Origin: Flavobacterium cucumis
GTDB taxonomy: Bacteria > Bacteroidota > Bacteroidia > Flavobacteriales > Flavobacteriaceae
Length of the DNA: 64,000 bases
Direction: 5' to 3'
Assembly (NCBI RefSeq): GCF_900148835.1
Contig: NZ_FRYK01000003.1
Coordinates: 186,001-250,000 of the forward strand
The translations under genes and the position numbers were made by a program. The notes under the pieces are model-generated. The model was not told the origin of the DNA and made no database searches. It was given only the letters and a program-made list of their open reading frames with translations. Below are positions 23,404 through 31,635 of this stretch, in pieces (the stretch's first letter is position 1; every line of letters starts with the position of its first letter).

Positions 23404-24750
23404 ATGAGTCAAAATCCCTATTCCAACAATGTACTATTGAATCTTGGTATTCAAAGTTTAAACAAAATGCAAGAAGCAGCCCAAAAGGCTATTTTGAATG
23501 AAGATAATGTGTTATTGCTTTCTCCAACAGGTTCGGGGAAAACGTTAGCCTTTTTATTGCCCATTCTTAAATTATTAGATGAAGAAGTAAAAGGGGTGCA
23601 ATGCTTAATTTTAGTACCATCACGCGAATTAGGTTTACAAATTGAACAAGTTTGGAAAAAAATGGGAACGCATTATAAAGTCAATACGTGTTATGGAGGG
23701 CACTCGATAGAGACGGAATTCAAAAACTTAAGCAATCCGCCAGCATTGTTAATTGGAACACCAGGAAGAATTGCCGATCATATAGAACGAGGAAGTTTTG
23801 CTACCGAAAATGTAAAAACCTATGTTCTAGACGAATTTGACAAATCGTTACAATTGGGTTTCCATGAAGAAATGTCTTATATCATTGGAAAAATTACTAA
23901 AGCAAACAAACGTGTTTTAGTTTCAGCGACTTCAGGTGTGGAAATTCCAAAATATACTAAAGTTGTTAATCCGAAAGTATTGGATTTTATTCCGAAAGAA
24001 AAGCAAAATGACAATTTAGATATTCGCATTGTTTTTTCGAAATCTAAGGATAAAATCGATTCGTTGTTTCAATTGATTTGTTCTTTGAATTCCGAAGCAG
24101 CGATTATTTTTTGTAACCATAGAGAAGCAGTGGAACGCATTCATGACATGTTGACTCAAAAAGGCATTATTTCTACGTTTTATCATGGTGGATTAGACCA
24201 AGACGAACGCGAGCGTGCTTTAATTCAGTTCAGAAATGGTAGTGTTTCGTATTTAATCACAACTGATTTAGGGGCACGTGGTTTGGATATTCCTGAAATG
24301 AATCACGTAATTCATTACCATTTACCTGCTAAAGAGGACGAATTCACACACCGAAACGGTAGAACCGCTCGTATGTTAGCCACCGGAACCGCTTATGTTT
24401 TGGTAAACGAAACCGAAAAGAAAGTAGATTATTTTGATTATGGCAAACGTAGATTAGATGTTTCTAATGCCAAATCATTACCAAAAGCGCCTTTATATCA
24501 AACGCTTTACATCAGTGGAGGAAAGAAAAACAAGTTGAATAAAATTGATATTGTAGGTTTCTTTTCGCAAAAAGGAAAATTGGAAAAAGATGATATTGGA
24601 TTAATCGAAGTCAAAGATTTTATTTCGTTTGTAGCGGTGAAATATTCAAAAGTAAAATCGTTATTGCAAAACATCAAAGATGAAAAAATGAAAGGGAAGA
24701 AGTATAAAATTGAAGTAGCGAGAAAGGTGATAAAGAAAGAGGAGGAGTAA
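23404..24750 (+). CDS. DEAD-box RNA helicase, DbpA-like
   Basis: 448 residues. Helicase motifs: Q motif Gln23, Walker A PTGSGKT (41-47), PSREL, TPGR, motif II DEFD (143-146, not the usual DEAD), SAT (174-176), TTDLGARGLD and HRNGRTAR. After the two RecA domains a C-terminal RNA-binding domain reads LYISGGKKNKLNKIDIVGFF, matching the DbpA module that binds 23S rRNA hairpin 92. A role in late 50S assembly is inferred from that domain. Short monocistronic unit, start codon almost at the predicted transcription start. Confidence 0.9.
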   Translation: MSQNPYSNNVLLNLGIQSLNKMQEAAQKAILNEDNVLLLSPTGSGKTLAFLLPILKLLDEEVKGVQCLILVPSRELGLQIEQVWKKMGTHYKVNTCYGGHSIETEFKNLSNPPALLIGTPGRIADHIERGSFATENVKTYVLDEFDKSLQLGFHEEMSYIIGKITKANKRVLVSATSGVEIPKYTKVVNPKVLDFIPKEKQNDNLDIRIVFSKSKDKIDSLFQLICSLNSEAAIIFCNHREAVERIHDMLTQKGIISTFYHGGLDQDERERALIQFRNGSVSYLITTDLGARGLDIPEMNHVIHYHLPAKEDEFTHRNGRTARMLATGTAYVLVNETEKKVDYFDYGKRRLDVSNAKSLPKAPLYQTLYISGGKKNKLNKIDIVGFFSQKGKLEKDDIGLIEVKDFISFVAVKYSKVKSLLQNIKDEKMKGKKYKIEVARKVIKKEEE

Positions 24751-24776
24751 AGTTTTTAATAATTATTTAAAATCAT

Positions 24777-24807
24777 TTGCAATAAATACCAATTCTTGGT
24801 ATATTTG
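24777..24807 (+). promoter_or_regulatory. parDE promoter with overlapping operator palindrome
   Basis: -33 TTG (24777-24779), 20-bp spacer, -7 box TATATTTG (24800-24807). A perfect inverted repeat ATACCAA-TTC-TTGGTAT (24786-24802) overlaps the left end of the -7 box, the position expected for an autorepressor. ParD ribbon-helix-helix antitoxins bind such sites. Confidence 0.75.
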
Positions 24808-24818
24808 ATAAAAAAGTT

Positions 24819-25064
24819 ATGGCACGAAATACTTCTATATTATTAGGTGAATATTTTGAAAATTTCATCAATGAACAAATGGCTACGGGAAAATATAGTT
24901 CTGTTAGTGAGGTGGTTAGAGCTGCTTTGAGAGTTTTTGAACAAGAAGAAAACAAGTCGAAATCATTAATAAATGAGCTTAAAATTGGAGAAAAAAGCGC
25001 AAAAATTAAAAATTTTGATCGTAACAAAAATTTAGAACAACTTAAAGCAAACTTTCAAAAATAA
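24819..25064 (+). CDS. parD: Type II antitoxin, ParD family
   Basis: 81 residues. The N-terminal ribbon-helix-helix domain reads ARNTSILLGEYFENFINEQM followed by GKYSSVSEVVRAALRVFEQEE, close to the CopG/ParD consensus. The lysine-rich C-terminal tail would wrap and neutralise the toxin. The stop codon overlaps the toxin start (TAATG), so the pair is translationally coupled. Upstream lies a palindromic operator on the promoter. The predicted leader is only about 8 nt. Confidence 0.9.
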   Translation: MARNTSILLGEYFENFINEQMATGKYSSVSEVVRAALRVFEQEENKSKSLINELKIGEKSAKIKNFDRNKNLEQLKANFQK

Positions 25065-25363
25065 TGTCGAATTATATTCTAAGCGAACAGGCGCTAGACG
25101 ACATTAATAGAATTTGGATTTACACCGCTGAAAATTGGTCTTTAGAACTAGCAGACCGTTACTATAATTTAATTTTTGATGAAATAGAATATATAGCAGC
25201 AAATTTTCAAATGGCTCGTGATTTTGGAACTGTGAGAAAAGATTATCGATGTTCAAAAGTTAAGTCACATTTGATATTTTTTAGAATAACTAAAGCCAAT
25301 GAAATTGAAGTGGTGAGGGTTTTACATGAAAGAATGGATATAGAAATTAGATTAAGCGAATAA
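25064..25363 (+). CDS. parE: Type II toxin, ParE/RelE superfamily
   Basis: 99 residues. The N-terminal LSEQALDDINRIWIYTAENW and the later DYRCSKVKSHLIFFRI and VVRVLHERMD segments are the ParE signature; the C-terminal HERMD motif is typical. ParE proteins inhibit DNA gyrase, while RelE-like relatives cut mRNA; the ParD partner makes ParE the likelier type. It overlaps parD by 1 nt. Only 1 nt separates its stop from the downstream methyltransferase, so that gene is probably read from the same message. Confidence 0.9.
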   Translation: MSNYILSEQALDDINRIWIYTAENWSLELADRYYNLIFDEIEYIAANFQMARDFGTVRKDYRCSKVKSHLIFFRITKANEIEVVRVLHERMDIEIRLSE

Positions 25364-25364
25364 A

Positions 25365-26000
25365 ATGATTTCTCCAACTTGCCCACTTTGTAATTCCACT
25401 TCAACGCTTTTCTGCGAAAAGGCAAAGCATTTGTTTTATAAATGTGATACTTGCGATGGTATTTTTAGGCCAAAACATACTTTTTTAACTGCTGAAGAAG
25501 AGAAAGAACACTACGAAAAACACAATAATGATATTTATGATGAGCGCTATCAAGCGTTTGTTTCTCCTATAGTAAATGCGGTTTTACAAGATTTTTATCC
25601 AGAAGCAAAAGGTTTGGATTTCGGTTCAGGAACAGGTCCGGTAATTGCCAAAATGTTGACGGATAAAGGCTATCAAGTACAGAATTACGATTTGTTTTTT
25701 GCGAATGATGTATCGCTTTTAAATCAAAAATACGATTACGTTTCGTGTTGCGAAGTAATGGAACATTTTCATCAACCTTACAAAGAATTTGAATTACTAA
25801 AAAGTTTATTACTTCCGAAAGGGAAATTATACTGTAAAACCGAAGTTTTCAACAACCAAAAGCCTTTCGAAAATTGGTATTACAAGGATGATTTCACACA
25901 CGTTTTTATTTACCAACCCAAAACCATGGAATGGATCAAAGCAGAATTCCACTTTTCGAATTTAATTATTCAAGAGAAATTGATTGTGTTTGAAAGCTAA
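25365..26000 (+). CDS. Class I SAM methyltransferase with N-terminal zinc ribbon
   Basis: 211 residues. Residues 1-35 hold two CxxC-type pairs (CPLCNS and CDTCDG), a probable zinc knuckle. The Rossmann core has SAM motif I LDFGSGTGP (about 84-92), acidic motif II YDLFF and the CCEVMEHFHQP segment typical of Methyltransf_23-type enzymes. The substrate is unknown. The gene starts 1 nt after parE and ends 1 bp from the stop of convergent coaD, so no terminator fits between them. Confidence 0.8.
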   Translation: MISPTCPLCNSTSTLFCEKAKHLFYKCDTCDGIFRPKHTFLTAEEEKEHYEKHNNDIYDERYQAFVSPIVNAVLQDFYPEAKGLDFGSGTGPVIAKMLTDKGYQVQNYDLFFANDVSLLNQKYDYVSCCEVMEHFHQPYKEFELLKSLLLPKGKLYCKTEVFNNQKPFENWYYKDDFTHVFIYQPKTMEWIKAEFHFSNLIIQEKLIVFES

Positions 26001-26001
26001 T

Positions 26002-26460
26002 TTATTTTTTATCCAAAACCGATTCTGGAACTAACTGCGAAATATCACCACCATTTCGCAATACATCACGCACAATACTCGAAGAAATAAACGAAGTTCG
26101 AGCAGCTGTTAATAAGAAAACCGTTTCAATTTTGGACATGACACGATTCGTATGTGCAATAGCTTTTTCAAATTCAAAGTCGGCTGGGTTTCGTAATCCA
26201 CGTAAAATGAATTCTGCTTTTTCTTTTTTGCACAAATCAATCGTTAAACCTGAATATGTAATGACTTTTACTTTAGGTTCATCTTTAAAAGCTTCTTCTA
26301 TAAAACGTTTTCGGTCTTCTAAGGAAAACATGTATTTTTTTTCGGCATTGACACCAATCGCTACAATGACTTCATCAAACAAAGAAACGCCTCTTTTGAT
26401 TATATCGGAATGTCCGTTAGTAATAGGGTCAAACGAACCCGGAAATATTGCTTTTTTCAT
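26002..26460 (-). CDS. coaD: Phosphopantetheine adenylyltransferase
   Basis: Adenylates 4'-phosphopantetheine to dephospho-CoA, the penultimate step of CoA synthesis; essential in most bacteria. 152 residues, full length. The nucleotidyltransferase motif FPGSFDPITNGH contains the T/HxGH element with His17 near the N-terminus, and SFISSSIVRD is the ISSxxVR-type ATP motif. The last gene of a tight minus-strand run ddl-DUF433-DUF5615-coaD, with 2 nt between it and the DUF5615 gene. Confidence 0.96.
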   Translation of the reverse strand: MKKAIFPGSFDPITNGHSDIIKRGVSLFDEVIVAIGVNAEKKYMFSLEDRKRFIEEAFKDEPKVKVITYSGLTIDLCKKEKAEFILRGLRNPADFEFEKAIAHTNRVMSKIETVFLLTAARTSFISSSIVRDVLRNGGDISQLVPESVLDKK

Positions 26461-26462
26461 AG

Positions 26463-26804
26463 TTAGTTTATTTCAAGACAACTTATTTCAATATACAATG
26501 GATTTGAAATAAAATCGATTATAATTTCTTTTTTTTGTTGAAGGATTTCAATGATATTTTTAGTAGTGGTATTTCCAGTCCTAAGCCATATAATTTTTGG
26601 AGGATGACCTTTTAAATTCGATATTTCAAAAAAATCACTATCAAAAGTAACGATTGTATAATTGTTTTCTTTGGCAAACTTCCAAATTTCATGATCAGAA
26701 AATCCTTCTAATCCTAATTCTCTTACCTGTTTAGAATTAGGGAAATCTTCTTTGATTTTTTGAATTATCCTAAAGGATATATTTTGGTCAAACAATAAGC
26801 TCAC
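26463..26804 (-). CDS. DUF5615 PIN-like protein, probable toxin
   Basis: 113 residues with the DUF5615 (Mut7-C/PIN-like) layout: LLFDQNIS (first acidic residue Asp6), GFSDHEIWKFAKENNYTIVT and FDSDFFE with further acidic residues, and a late PPKIIWLRTGN strand. Such proteins are predicted metal-dependent nucleases, usually paired with DUF433. It overlaps the DUF433 gene by 4 nt and is followed 2 nt later by coaD. The toxin role is inferred from family and pairing. Confidence 0.85.
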   Translation of the reverse strand: MSLLFDQNISFRIIQKIKEDFPNSKQVRELGLEGFSDHEIWKFAKENNYTIVTFDSDFFEISNLKGHPPKIIWLRTGNTTTKNIIEILQQKKEIIIDFISNPLYIEISCLEIN

Positions 26805-27025
26805 GATGCTACCCTAACTTTATGTTCTTTGTCAGCAGCGTATGCCAAACAAGATTTTATCTTATCTTCGGTTAATTCTGGGAAATCAGTTATTATTTCA
26901 TTGATATTCATTCCATTAGCTAGCCAATTTAAAACATCATAAACTGAAATTCGAGTTCCTTTTATGATTGGTTTCCCAAAACGAACTTCAGGTTTTATTT
27001 CGATATGTTCTTGGTAATTTATCAT
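26801..27025 (-). CDS. DUF433 family protein, probable antitoxin
   Basis: 74 residues. PEVRFGKPIIKGTRISVYDV followed by LNWLANGMNINEIITDFPEL is the DUF433 consensus, a winged or helix-turn-helix-like module thought to bind DNA and neutralise the partner. It starts 4 nt after the ddl stop and overlaps the DUF5615 gene by 4 nt. No separate promoter was seen, so expression probably depends on ddl transcription. Confidence 0.85.
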   Translation of the reverse strand: MINYQEHIEIKPEVRFGKPIIKGTRISVYDVLNWLANGMNINEIITDFPELTEDKIKSCLAYAADKEHKVRVAS

Positions 27026-27029
27026 AAAT

Positions 27030-28004
27030 TTACTTCTTTAAAGCCAATTCAATAGCATTTTCAAACAATTCAGGTAATGAAATTCCAGCTTCTCTCGCTT
27101 GTTGAGGTAAAATACTTTCGGTAGTTAAACCTGGAATCGTATTCATTTCTAACATATAAGGTTCATTGTTTACGATAATGAATTCACTTCTCGAAAAACC
27201 TTTCATTTTCAATACTTCGTACGCTCTTTTGGCAACCGTTTCGATTTTTATTTTTAATTCTTCCGAAATTCTGGCTGGCGTAATTTCTTTTGATTTGCCT
27301 AAATATTTCGCTTCGTAATCAAAAAAATCGTTTTCGGATACGATTTCGGTGATTGGTAAAACCGTAACTGTTCCTTTATAATTAATCACACCAACCGAAA
27401 CTTCAGTTCCGTCCAAGAAACTTTCTATGATGATTTCGTCGTCTTCTTTATAAGCATTTTCGATAGCTGGAAGAAATTCTTCTCTAGTTTTTACTTTCGA
27501 AATTCCGAAACTCGACCCTGATTTATTTGGTTTTACGAAACAAGGTAAGCCAACTTTCGCCAAAATAGTGTCCACATTAATCTCATCACCCAAATTCAAA
27601 TAATACGATTCCGCTGTCTTGATTCCGTAAGGTTTTAAAACGGACAACATATCGCGTTTGTTGAATGTTAATGCCGCTTGGTAATAATCACAAGAAGTTT
27701 GAGGAATATTTAGTAACTCAAAATAGGCTTGCATCAAACCATCTTCTCCCGGCGTTCCATGAATAGCATTAAAAACCACATCAAAATTGATTTTTGAGTC
27801 ATTAATCGTTACTGAAAAATCGCTTTTATCAATTGGAAATTCACTGTTATTCTCATTAACATATACCCATTTTTCTTTGAAAATATGAATACGGTATGGA
27901 TTAAATTTAGCGCGATTAATATTGTTAAACACAACATTTCCGCTTGTTAACGAAATTTTATACTCGCTAGAGTAACCTCCCATAATGATGGCAACGTTTT
28001 TCAT
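27030..28004 (-). CDS. ddl: D-alanine-D-alanine ligase
   Basis: ATP-grasp enzyme that makes D-Ala-D-Ala for peptidoglycan. 324 residues. The N-terminal IIMGGYSSEYKISLTSG corresponds to the family GGxSSEhevS motif, with EYKIS in place of EHEVS. FNAIHGTPGEDGLMQ, PCFVKPNKSGSSFGISKV (ATP-binding) and MLEMNTIPGLT (metal site) are present. It heads the minus-strand operon that ends in coaD. Divergent from the PASTA-rluD pair, a common Bacteroidota neighbourhood. Confidence 0.96.
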   Translation of the reverse strand: MKNVAIIMGGYSSEYKISLTSGNVVFNNINRAKFNPYRIHIFKEKWVYVNENNSEFPIDKSDFSVTINDSKINFDVVFNAIHGTPGEDGLMQAYFELLNIPQTSCDYYQAALTFNKRDMLSVLKPYGIKTAESYYLNLGDEINVDTILAKVGLPCFVKPNKSGSSFGISKVKTREEFLPAIENAYKEDDEIIIESFLDGTEVSVGVINYKGTVTVLPITEIVSENDFFDYEAKYLGKSKEITPARISEELKIKIETVAKRAYEVLKMKGFSRSEFIIVNNEPYMLEMNTIPGLTTESILPQQAREAGISLPELFENAIELALKK

Positions 28005-28158
28005 TTTGAAATTCTAAAAGTGATACACAAAATTACATTATTTATTCAGATTTTACGTTCTTTTGTTTCTTAACCAAAAAAATATTTTTTCAAAATTATC
28101 GTTCTAGTAGCGTTATGAAATGAAAATGAAATGCATCGTGATTTCTTTTTGAATTTTA

Positions 28159-28166
28159 TATCTTTG
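28159..28166 (+). promoter_or_regulatory. -7 box TATCTTTG of the PASTA-rluD operon
   Basis: An exact -7 element 17 nt before the ATG at 28184. The -33 element is unclear. Confidence 0.55.
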
Positions 28167-28183
28167 TCAAAATATCATTTTAT

Positions 28184-28843
28184 ATGAGTTTATTTAAATT
28201 TTTAACAAGTAGGGTTTTTTTTATTCAAGTTGCCATAGCGATAGCTATTGTAGTAGTTTTCACATTTTTGATAATCCAATTTTTAGATTTTAGAACGAAT
28301 CATGGCCAAGAAATTAAAGTGCCTGATTTGTCTAAGATGAAAATTGAAATTGCTGAGGAAAAACTAAACGAACTGGATTTAGAGGTGTTTTTATTAGATA
28401 CGGTAGAATTTAATGCTGATTTTCCTCCCTTTACAATTTTAGAGCAAGATCCTAAAGCAGGTAGTTTGGTAAAAGACGGTCGTAAAATTTATGTAAAACT
28501 GAATGCAGGAGAATTTACTGATATTACCATTCCAGAATTCAAAGACAAAACGTTCCGACAAATTTCGGCAACTATAAAATCATTAACATTAAAAGAAGGA
28601 AAAATTACCTACAAACCTCATATAGCAAAAGATATAGTATTGCAAATTTTTCAAGATGGGAGACGTTTGAGAGCTGGTGATAAGGTAAAGAAAAATTCTA
28701 CGCTAGACTTTGTATTAGGAGATGGTAAAGAAGTGTTTAATGGTGAAACATTCAGTTCTGAAGAGCCTGCGGATACTTTACCACCTGTAGAAGAAAATGT
28801 TACAGAACCAGTAGAATTTAAAGAAGAAGATGGCGGATTATAA
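28184..28843 (+). CDS. Membrane-anchored PASTA-domain protein
   Basis: 219 residues. A short cytoplasmic start, one membrane helix (about 12-32, IQVAIAIAIVVVFTFLIIQF), then two PASTA-like modules outside: one at about 42-108 (KVPDLSKMKIEIAEEKLNEL, LEQDPKAGSLVKDGRKIYV) and one at 112-178 (TIPEFKDKTFRQISATIKSL). An acidic, Pro-rich tail follows. PASTA modules bind peptidoglycan or beta-lactams in kinases and PBPs; no kinase or PBP is fused here. It overlaps rluD by 14 nt and sits opposite ddl. Confidence 0.85.
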   Translation: MSLFKFLTSRVFFIQVAIAIAIVVVFTFLIIQFLDFRTNHGQEIKVPDLSKMKIEIAEEKLNELDLEVFLLDTVEFNADFPPFTILEQDPKAGSLVKDGRKIYVKLNAGEFTDITIPEFKDKTFRQISATIKSLTLKEGKITYKPHIAKDIVLQIFQDGRRLRAGDKVKKNSTLDFVLGDGKEVFNGETFSSEEPADTLPPVEENVTEPVEFKEEDGGL

Positions 28844-29870
28844 TGTAGGAACCGAACTCGAAGACGAGTTATACGAACATCATCGTTTTGAAGCAAGCAA
28901 AGGGCAATCAGCCTTGCGTGTGGATAAGTTTTTGATGAACATGATTGAAAATACAACCCGAAATAAAATTCAACAAGCAGCAGAGAAAGGTTCGATTTTA
29001 GTGAATGATGTTCCTGTAAAATCGAATTATAAAGTAAAATCGGGTGACATTGTACGATTAGTATTGGCACACCCAACTTACGAACAATTGCTTACGCCGG
29101 AGAATATTCCGTTGGATATTGTGTATGAAGATGATCAATTGTTGGTCGTTAATAAACCCGCTGGCATGGTAGTGCATCCAGGGCATGGAAATTATTCGGG
29201 AACCTTAGTCAATGCGTTGGCTTATCATTTCGAAAATTTACCGATGAATAGTTCAGAAAGGCCGGGTTTGGTTCATCGAATCGATAAAGATACTTCGGGT
29301 TTATTAGTAGTTGCTAAAACCGATTTCGCAATGGCTTATCTTACCAAGCAATTTGCTGAGAAGACTTCGGAAAGAGAATATATTGCATTGGTTTGGGGAA
29401 ATGTAGAAGAAGATGAAGGAACTGTAGAAGGCAACATTGGTCGTCATGATACCAATCGAATGCAAATGGCAGTTCATTCTGATGAAGAAAAAGGTAAACC
29501 AGCTGTTACACATTATAAAGTTTTAGAGCGATTTGGCTACGTTACTTTAGTTTCTTGTCAACTAGAAACGGGAAGAACGCATCAAATTCGTGTTCACATG
29601 AAACACATAGGCCATACCCTTTTTAATGACGAGCGATATGGTGGCGATTCGATATTAAAAGGGACTACATTTACTAAATACAAACAGTTTGTTGATAATT
29701 GCTTTAAAGTATTACCAAGACAAGCGCTTCACGCTAAAACGTTAGGGTTTGAACATCCTATTACAAAAGAATTTTTACGATTTGATTCACCTATTCCACA
29801 AGATTTTATGGAATGTATTGATAAATGGCGTGTGTATTCGAAAGCACAGACTTTCACAGAAGAGGCATAA
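28830..29870 (+). CDS. rluD: RluA-family 23S rRNA pseudouridine synthase, RluD-like
   Basis: 346 residues. An N-terminal S4 RNA-binding domain (about 28-85, LRVDKFLMNMIENTTRNKIQ) is followed by the catalytic domain with HRIDKDTSGLLVVAKT, catalytic Asp152, and the ETGRTHQIRVHMKHIGH motif. RluD modifies helix 69 of 23S rRNA; the RluA-family call is firm, the exact sites less so. Its start overlaps the end of the PASTA gene by 14 nt. Convergent with the next gene after 9 nt. Confidence 0.9.
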   Translation: MADYNVGTELEDELYEHHRFEASKGQSALRVDKFLMNMIENTTRNKIQQAAEKGSILVNDVPVKSNYKVKSGDIVRLVLAHPTYEQLLTPENIPLDIVYEDDQLLVVNKPAGMVVHPGHGNYSGTLVNALAYHFENLPMNSSERPGLVHRIDKDTSGLLVVAKTDFAMAYLTKQFAEKTSEREYIALVWGNVEEDEGTVEGNIGRHDTNRMQMAVHSDEEKGKPAVTHYKVLERFGYVTLVSCQLETGRTHQIRVHMKHIGHTLFNDERYGGDSILKGTTFTKYKQFVDNCFKVLPRQALHAKTLGFEHPITKEFLRFDSPIPQDFMECIDKWRVYSKAQTFTEEA

Positions 29871-29879
29871 TGTTTGCCT

Positions 29880-30449
29880 TTACTGTACACATTTTAAATA
29901 ATCAATGAAATAGTCTTTTGGATTTGTTTTGGTATTAAATGTCTCAGAAAAATATTCTGATGCAACTACATAATCTTTTGTTTCACTAATAAACTGAATT
30001 CGCATAAGCGAGATCGAACTTTTACTTAACTCTTCGTAGTTTGATGGTGTAAAGTAAAAATAACCCGTTAAAATTCGGATATTATCTTTTGTTTCAGAGT
30101 CGTAGTTTAATTGACTACAGCTTTCTAAATCAGAATGCACTAGTGTAACAATCTTTCCGTTAGCCAATTGAAATATAATTTTTGATTTTTTATCCAAGCA
30201 GTTTACAGGAATGAAGGCATTATTTTTCTGAATTTGTTGTACAACCAGCATTGGTGTCCCAGATTCATTTATTAAGTTGAAAAATATAAACTCTTTTGAA
30301 TTTCCAAAAAGACGTTCATGGAGTAGTTTTTGTGGCGTTACCTTAAGCGATGTACTATCTGTTTTTTCATTTACATCATAGATGCAATCTTGACTTTGAG
30401 CTGAAGAAAATAATGGTATTAAAAGAAAAAGAAAAAGAATGTTTTTCAT
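29880..30449 (-). CDS. Exported protein of unknown function
   Basis: 189 residues from ATG 30449, which gives the signal peptide MKNILFLFLLIPLFSSAQ; an in-frame start at 30470 would lie within the previous gene and is less likely. The mature protein is beta-rich with four cysteines (QDCIYD, VNCLDKK, ESCSQL, LKCVQ) that could form disulfides. No motif recognised. It follows the THUMP-like methyltransferase by 5 nt in the same operon, but its exported nature suggests an unrelated role. Confidence 0.65.
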   Translation of the reverse strand: MKNILFLFLLIPLFSSAQSQDCIYDVNEKTDSTSLKVTPQKLLHERLFGNSKEFIFFNLINESGTPMLVVQQIQKNNAFIPVNCLDKKSKIIFQLANGKIVTLVHSDLESCSQLNYDSETKDNIRILTGYFYFTPSNYEELSKSSISLMRIQFISETKDYVVASEYFSETFNTKTNPKDYFIDYLKCVQ

Positions 30450-30454
30450 GAAAT

Positions 30455-31633
30455 TTAAATTTTTTCGCAAAGTAAAACTATTTTTTCGTTATTCAAATTG
30501 GTTGTAAAAAAAGCATAGGTGATTCCGCCATCTTGAATTTTAAATTTTTTCTTTATTTCTTCTGGTTTTAAAGGGAAATTTCGAGTTGAAATGTTCATTT
30601 TCTGATTTTGAATATATTGCTTCATTTCTTGTTTCTGATATTTGATTTCTTGAATAATTTTAAATTTTCTTCCTTGAAATTCTTTATTTTCATTTGAGGT
30701 GTAAAGATGCGAATGTTGGTGTAATTTAGCAACCCCAAACAATTCTGAAATCGCATTAAAATAGCCCGATTTAAGTAAAGAAGCATTGGGCTCATAAAGA
30801 TACTGTTGAGGTAAGCTGAAAGTAGCGTGATAGTTTTTTAAAAGAACAATTTCCGTTGAATAAACTATACCTTTGTCAATAGTAACAGCTTTAATCATTG
30901 GGTTTTTAGAATTTCCTTTTTCAATTAGCCATAACAATTCTTTAACTTCATTTTCAACAGCTACAATATAAATTGTTGTTACATTTTTCAATTCGCTTAA
31001 TCCAGCTGTAATGTCTAAAATTGGAGCGGTTTTAATGAGTAAAGTTTCTGAGTACTCTTCATAAAAATTTTGTAATTCTACTACATTTGGAAGACAGTCT
31101 TTCAGCATAAAAACCTTTCCCTTTGCATCATTTCTTCTAGAGGGATCTACATAAATACAGTCAAACTTTTGGTTGCGGTTTTTTAAAATAGAGGTGCTGT
31201 CACCAATTACACATGATACATTCTCCACATGAAGTGCTCTGAAATTATGGGCAACAATTAAAGAAAGTTCCGCATTTATTTCACAATGGATTACTTTGTT
31301 AAACTGTTTTGAAAAATAGTAGTCGTCAATTCCAAAACCTCCAGTACAGTCAATTAAGTTATTTCCTGAAACCAAACTTGCTTTATATTTTGCTGTAATT
31401 TCAGAAGATGTTTGTTCAATCGAAATTTTTTCGGGAAAAATTATAGCTGGATTAGCAAACCATGTAGGTAATTTTTCTTTTGCTTTTTTTTTAGCAATAA
31501 TTTGGTTAATTAAGGTGGTGTAATCAACATCAGGAAAAGGATTTTTTTTAAAGGCCAGCTTTGTAATATCTAGGTTTATGTTTTTGTTTATAAAATCTTG
31601 TATATCAGATTTTAAAATTCTTTCAATATTCAA
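30455..31633 (-). CDS. Class I SAM methyltransferase with THUMP-like domain (PG1098 type)
   Basis: 392 residues, cytoplasmic. The SAM-binding motif is NNLIDCTGGFGIDDYYFS, the acidic motif VIHCEINAEL, and the catalytic-type motif DPSRR in CIYVDPSRRNDAKG. The C-terminal part beyond about residue 310 (MNISTRNFPLKPEEIKKKFK) fits the THUMP-like/ferredoxin-like domain of Bacteroidota PG1098 homologues. An RNA substrate is likely but not established. Second gene of an operon starting with the AI-2E family transporter, 2 nt downstream of it. Confidence 0.85.
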   Translation of the reverse strand: MNIERILKSDIQDFINKNINLDITKLAFKKNPFPDVDYTTLINQIIAKKKAKEKLPTWFANPAIIFPEKISIEQTSSEITAKYKASLVSGNNLIDCTGGFGIDDYYFSKQFNKVIHCEINAELSLIVAHNFRALHVENVSCVIGDSTSILKNRNQKFDCIYVDPSRRNDAKGKVFMLKDCLPNVVELQNFYEEYSETLLIKTAPILDITAGLSELKNVTTIYIVAVENEVKELLWLIEKGNSKNPMIKAVTIDKGIVYSTEIVLLKNYHATFSLPQQYLYEPNASLLKSGYFNAISELFGVAKLHQHSHLYTSNENKEFQGRKFKIIQEIKYQKQEMKQYIQNQKMNISTRNFPLKPEEIKKKFKIQDGGITYAFFTTNLNNEKIVLLCEKI

Positions 31634-31635
31634 AA

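Noticed and set aside
23295..23501. Open frame overlapping the start of the DbpA-like gene
   Set aside because: It overlaps the inverted repeat and the true helicase start, in another frame, with no family features.
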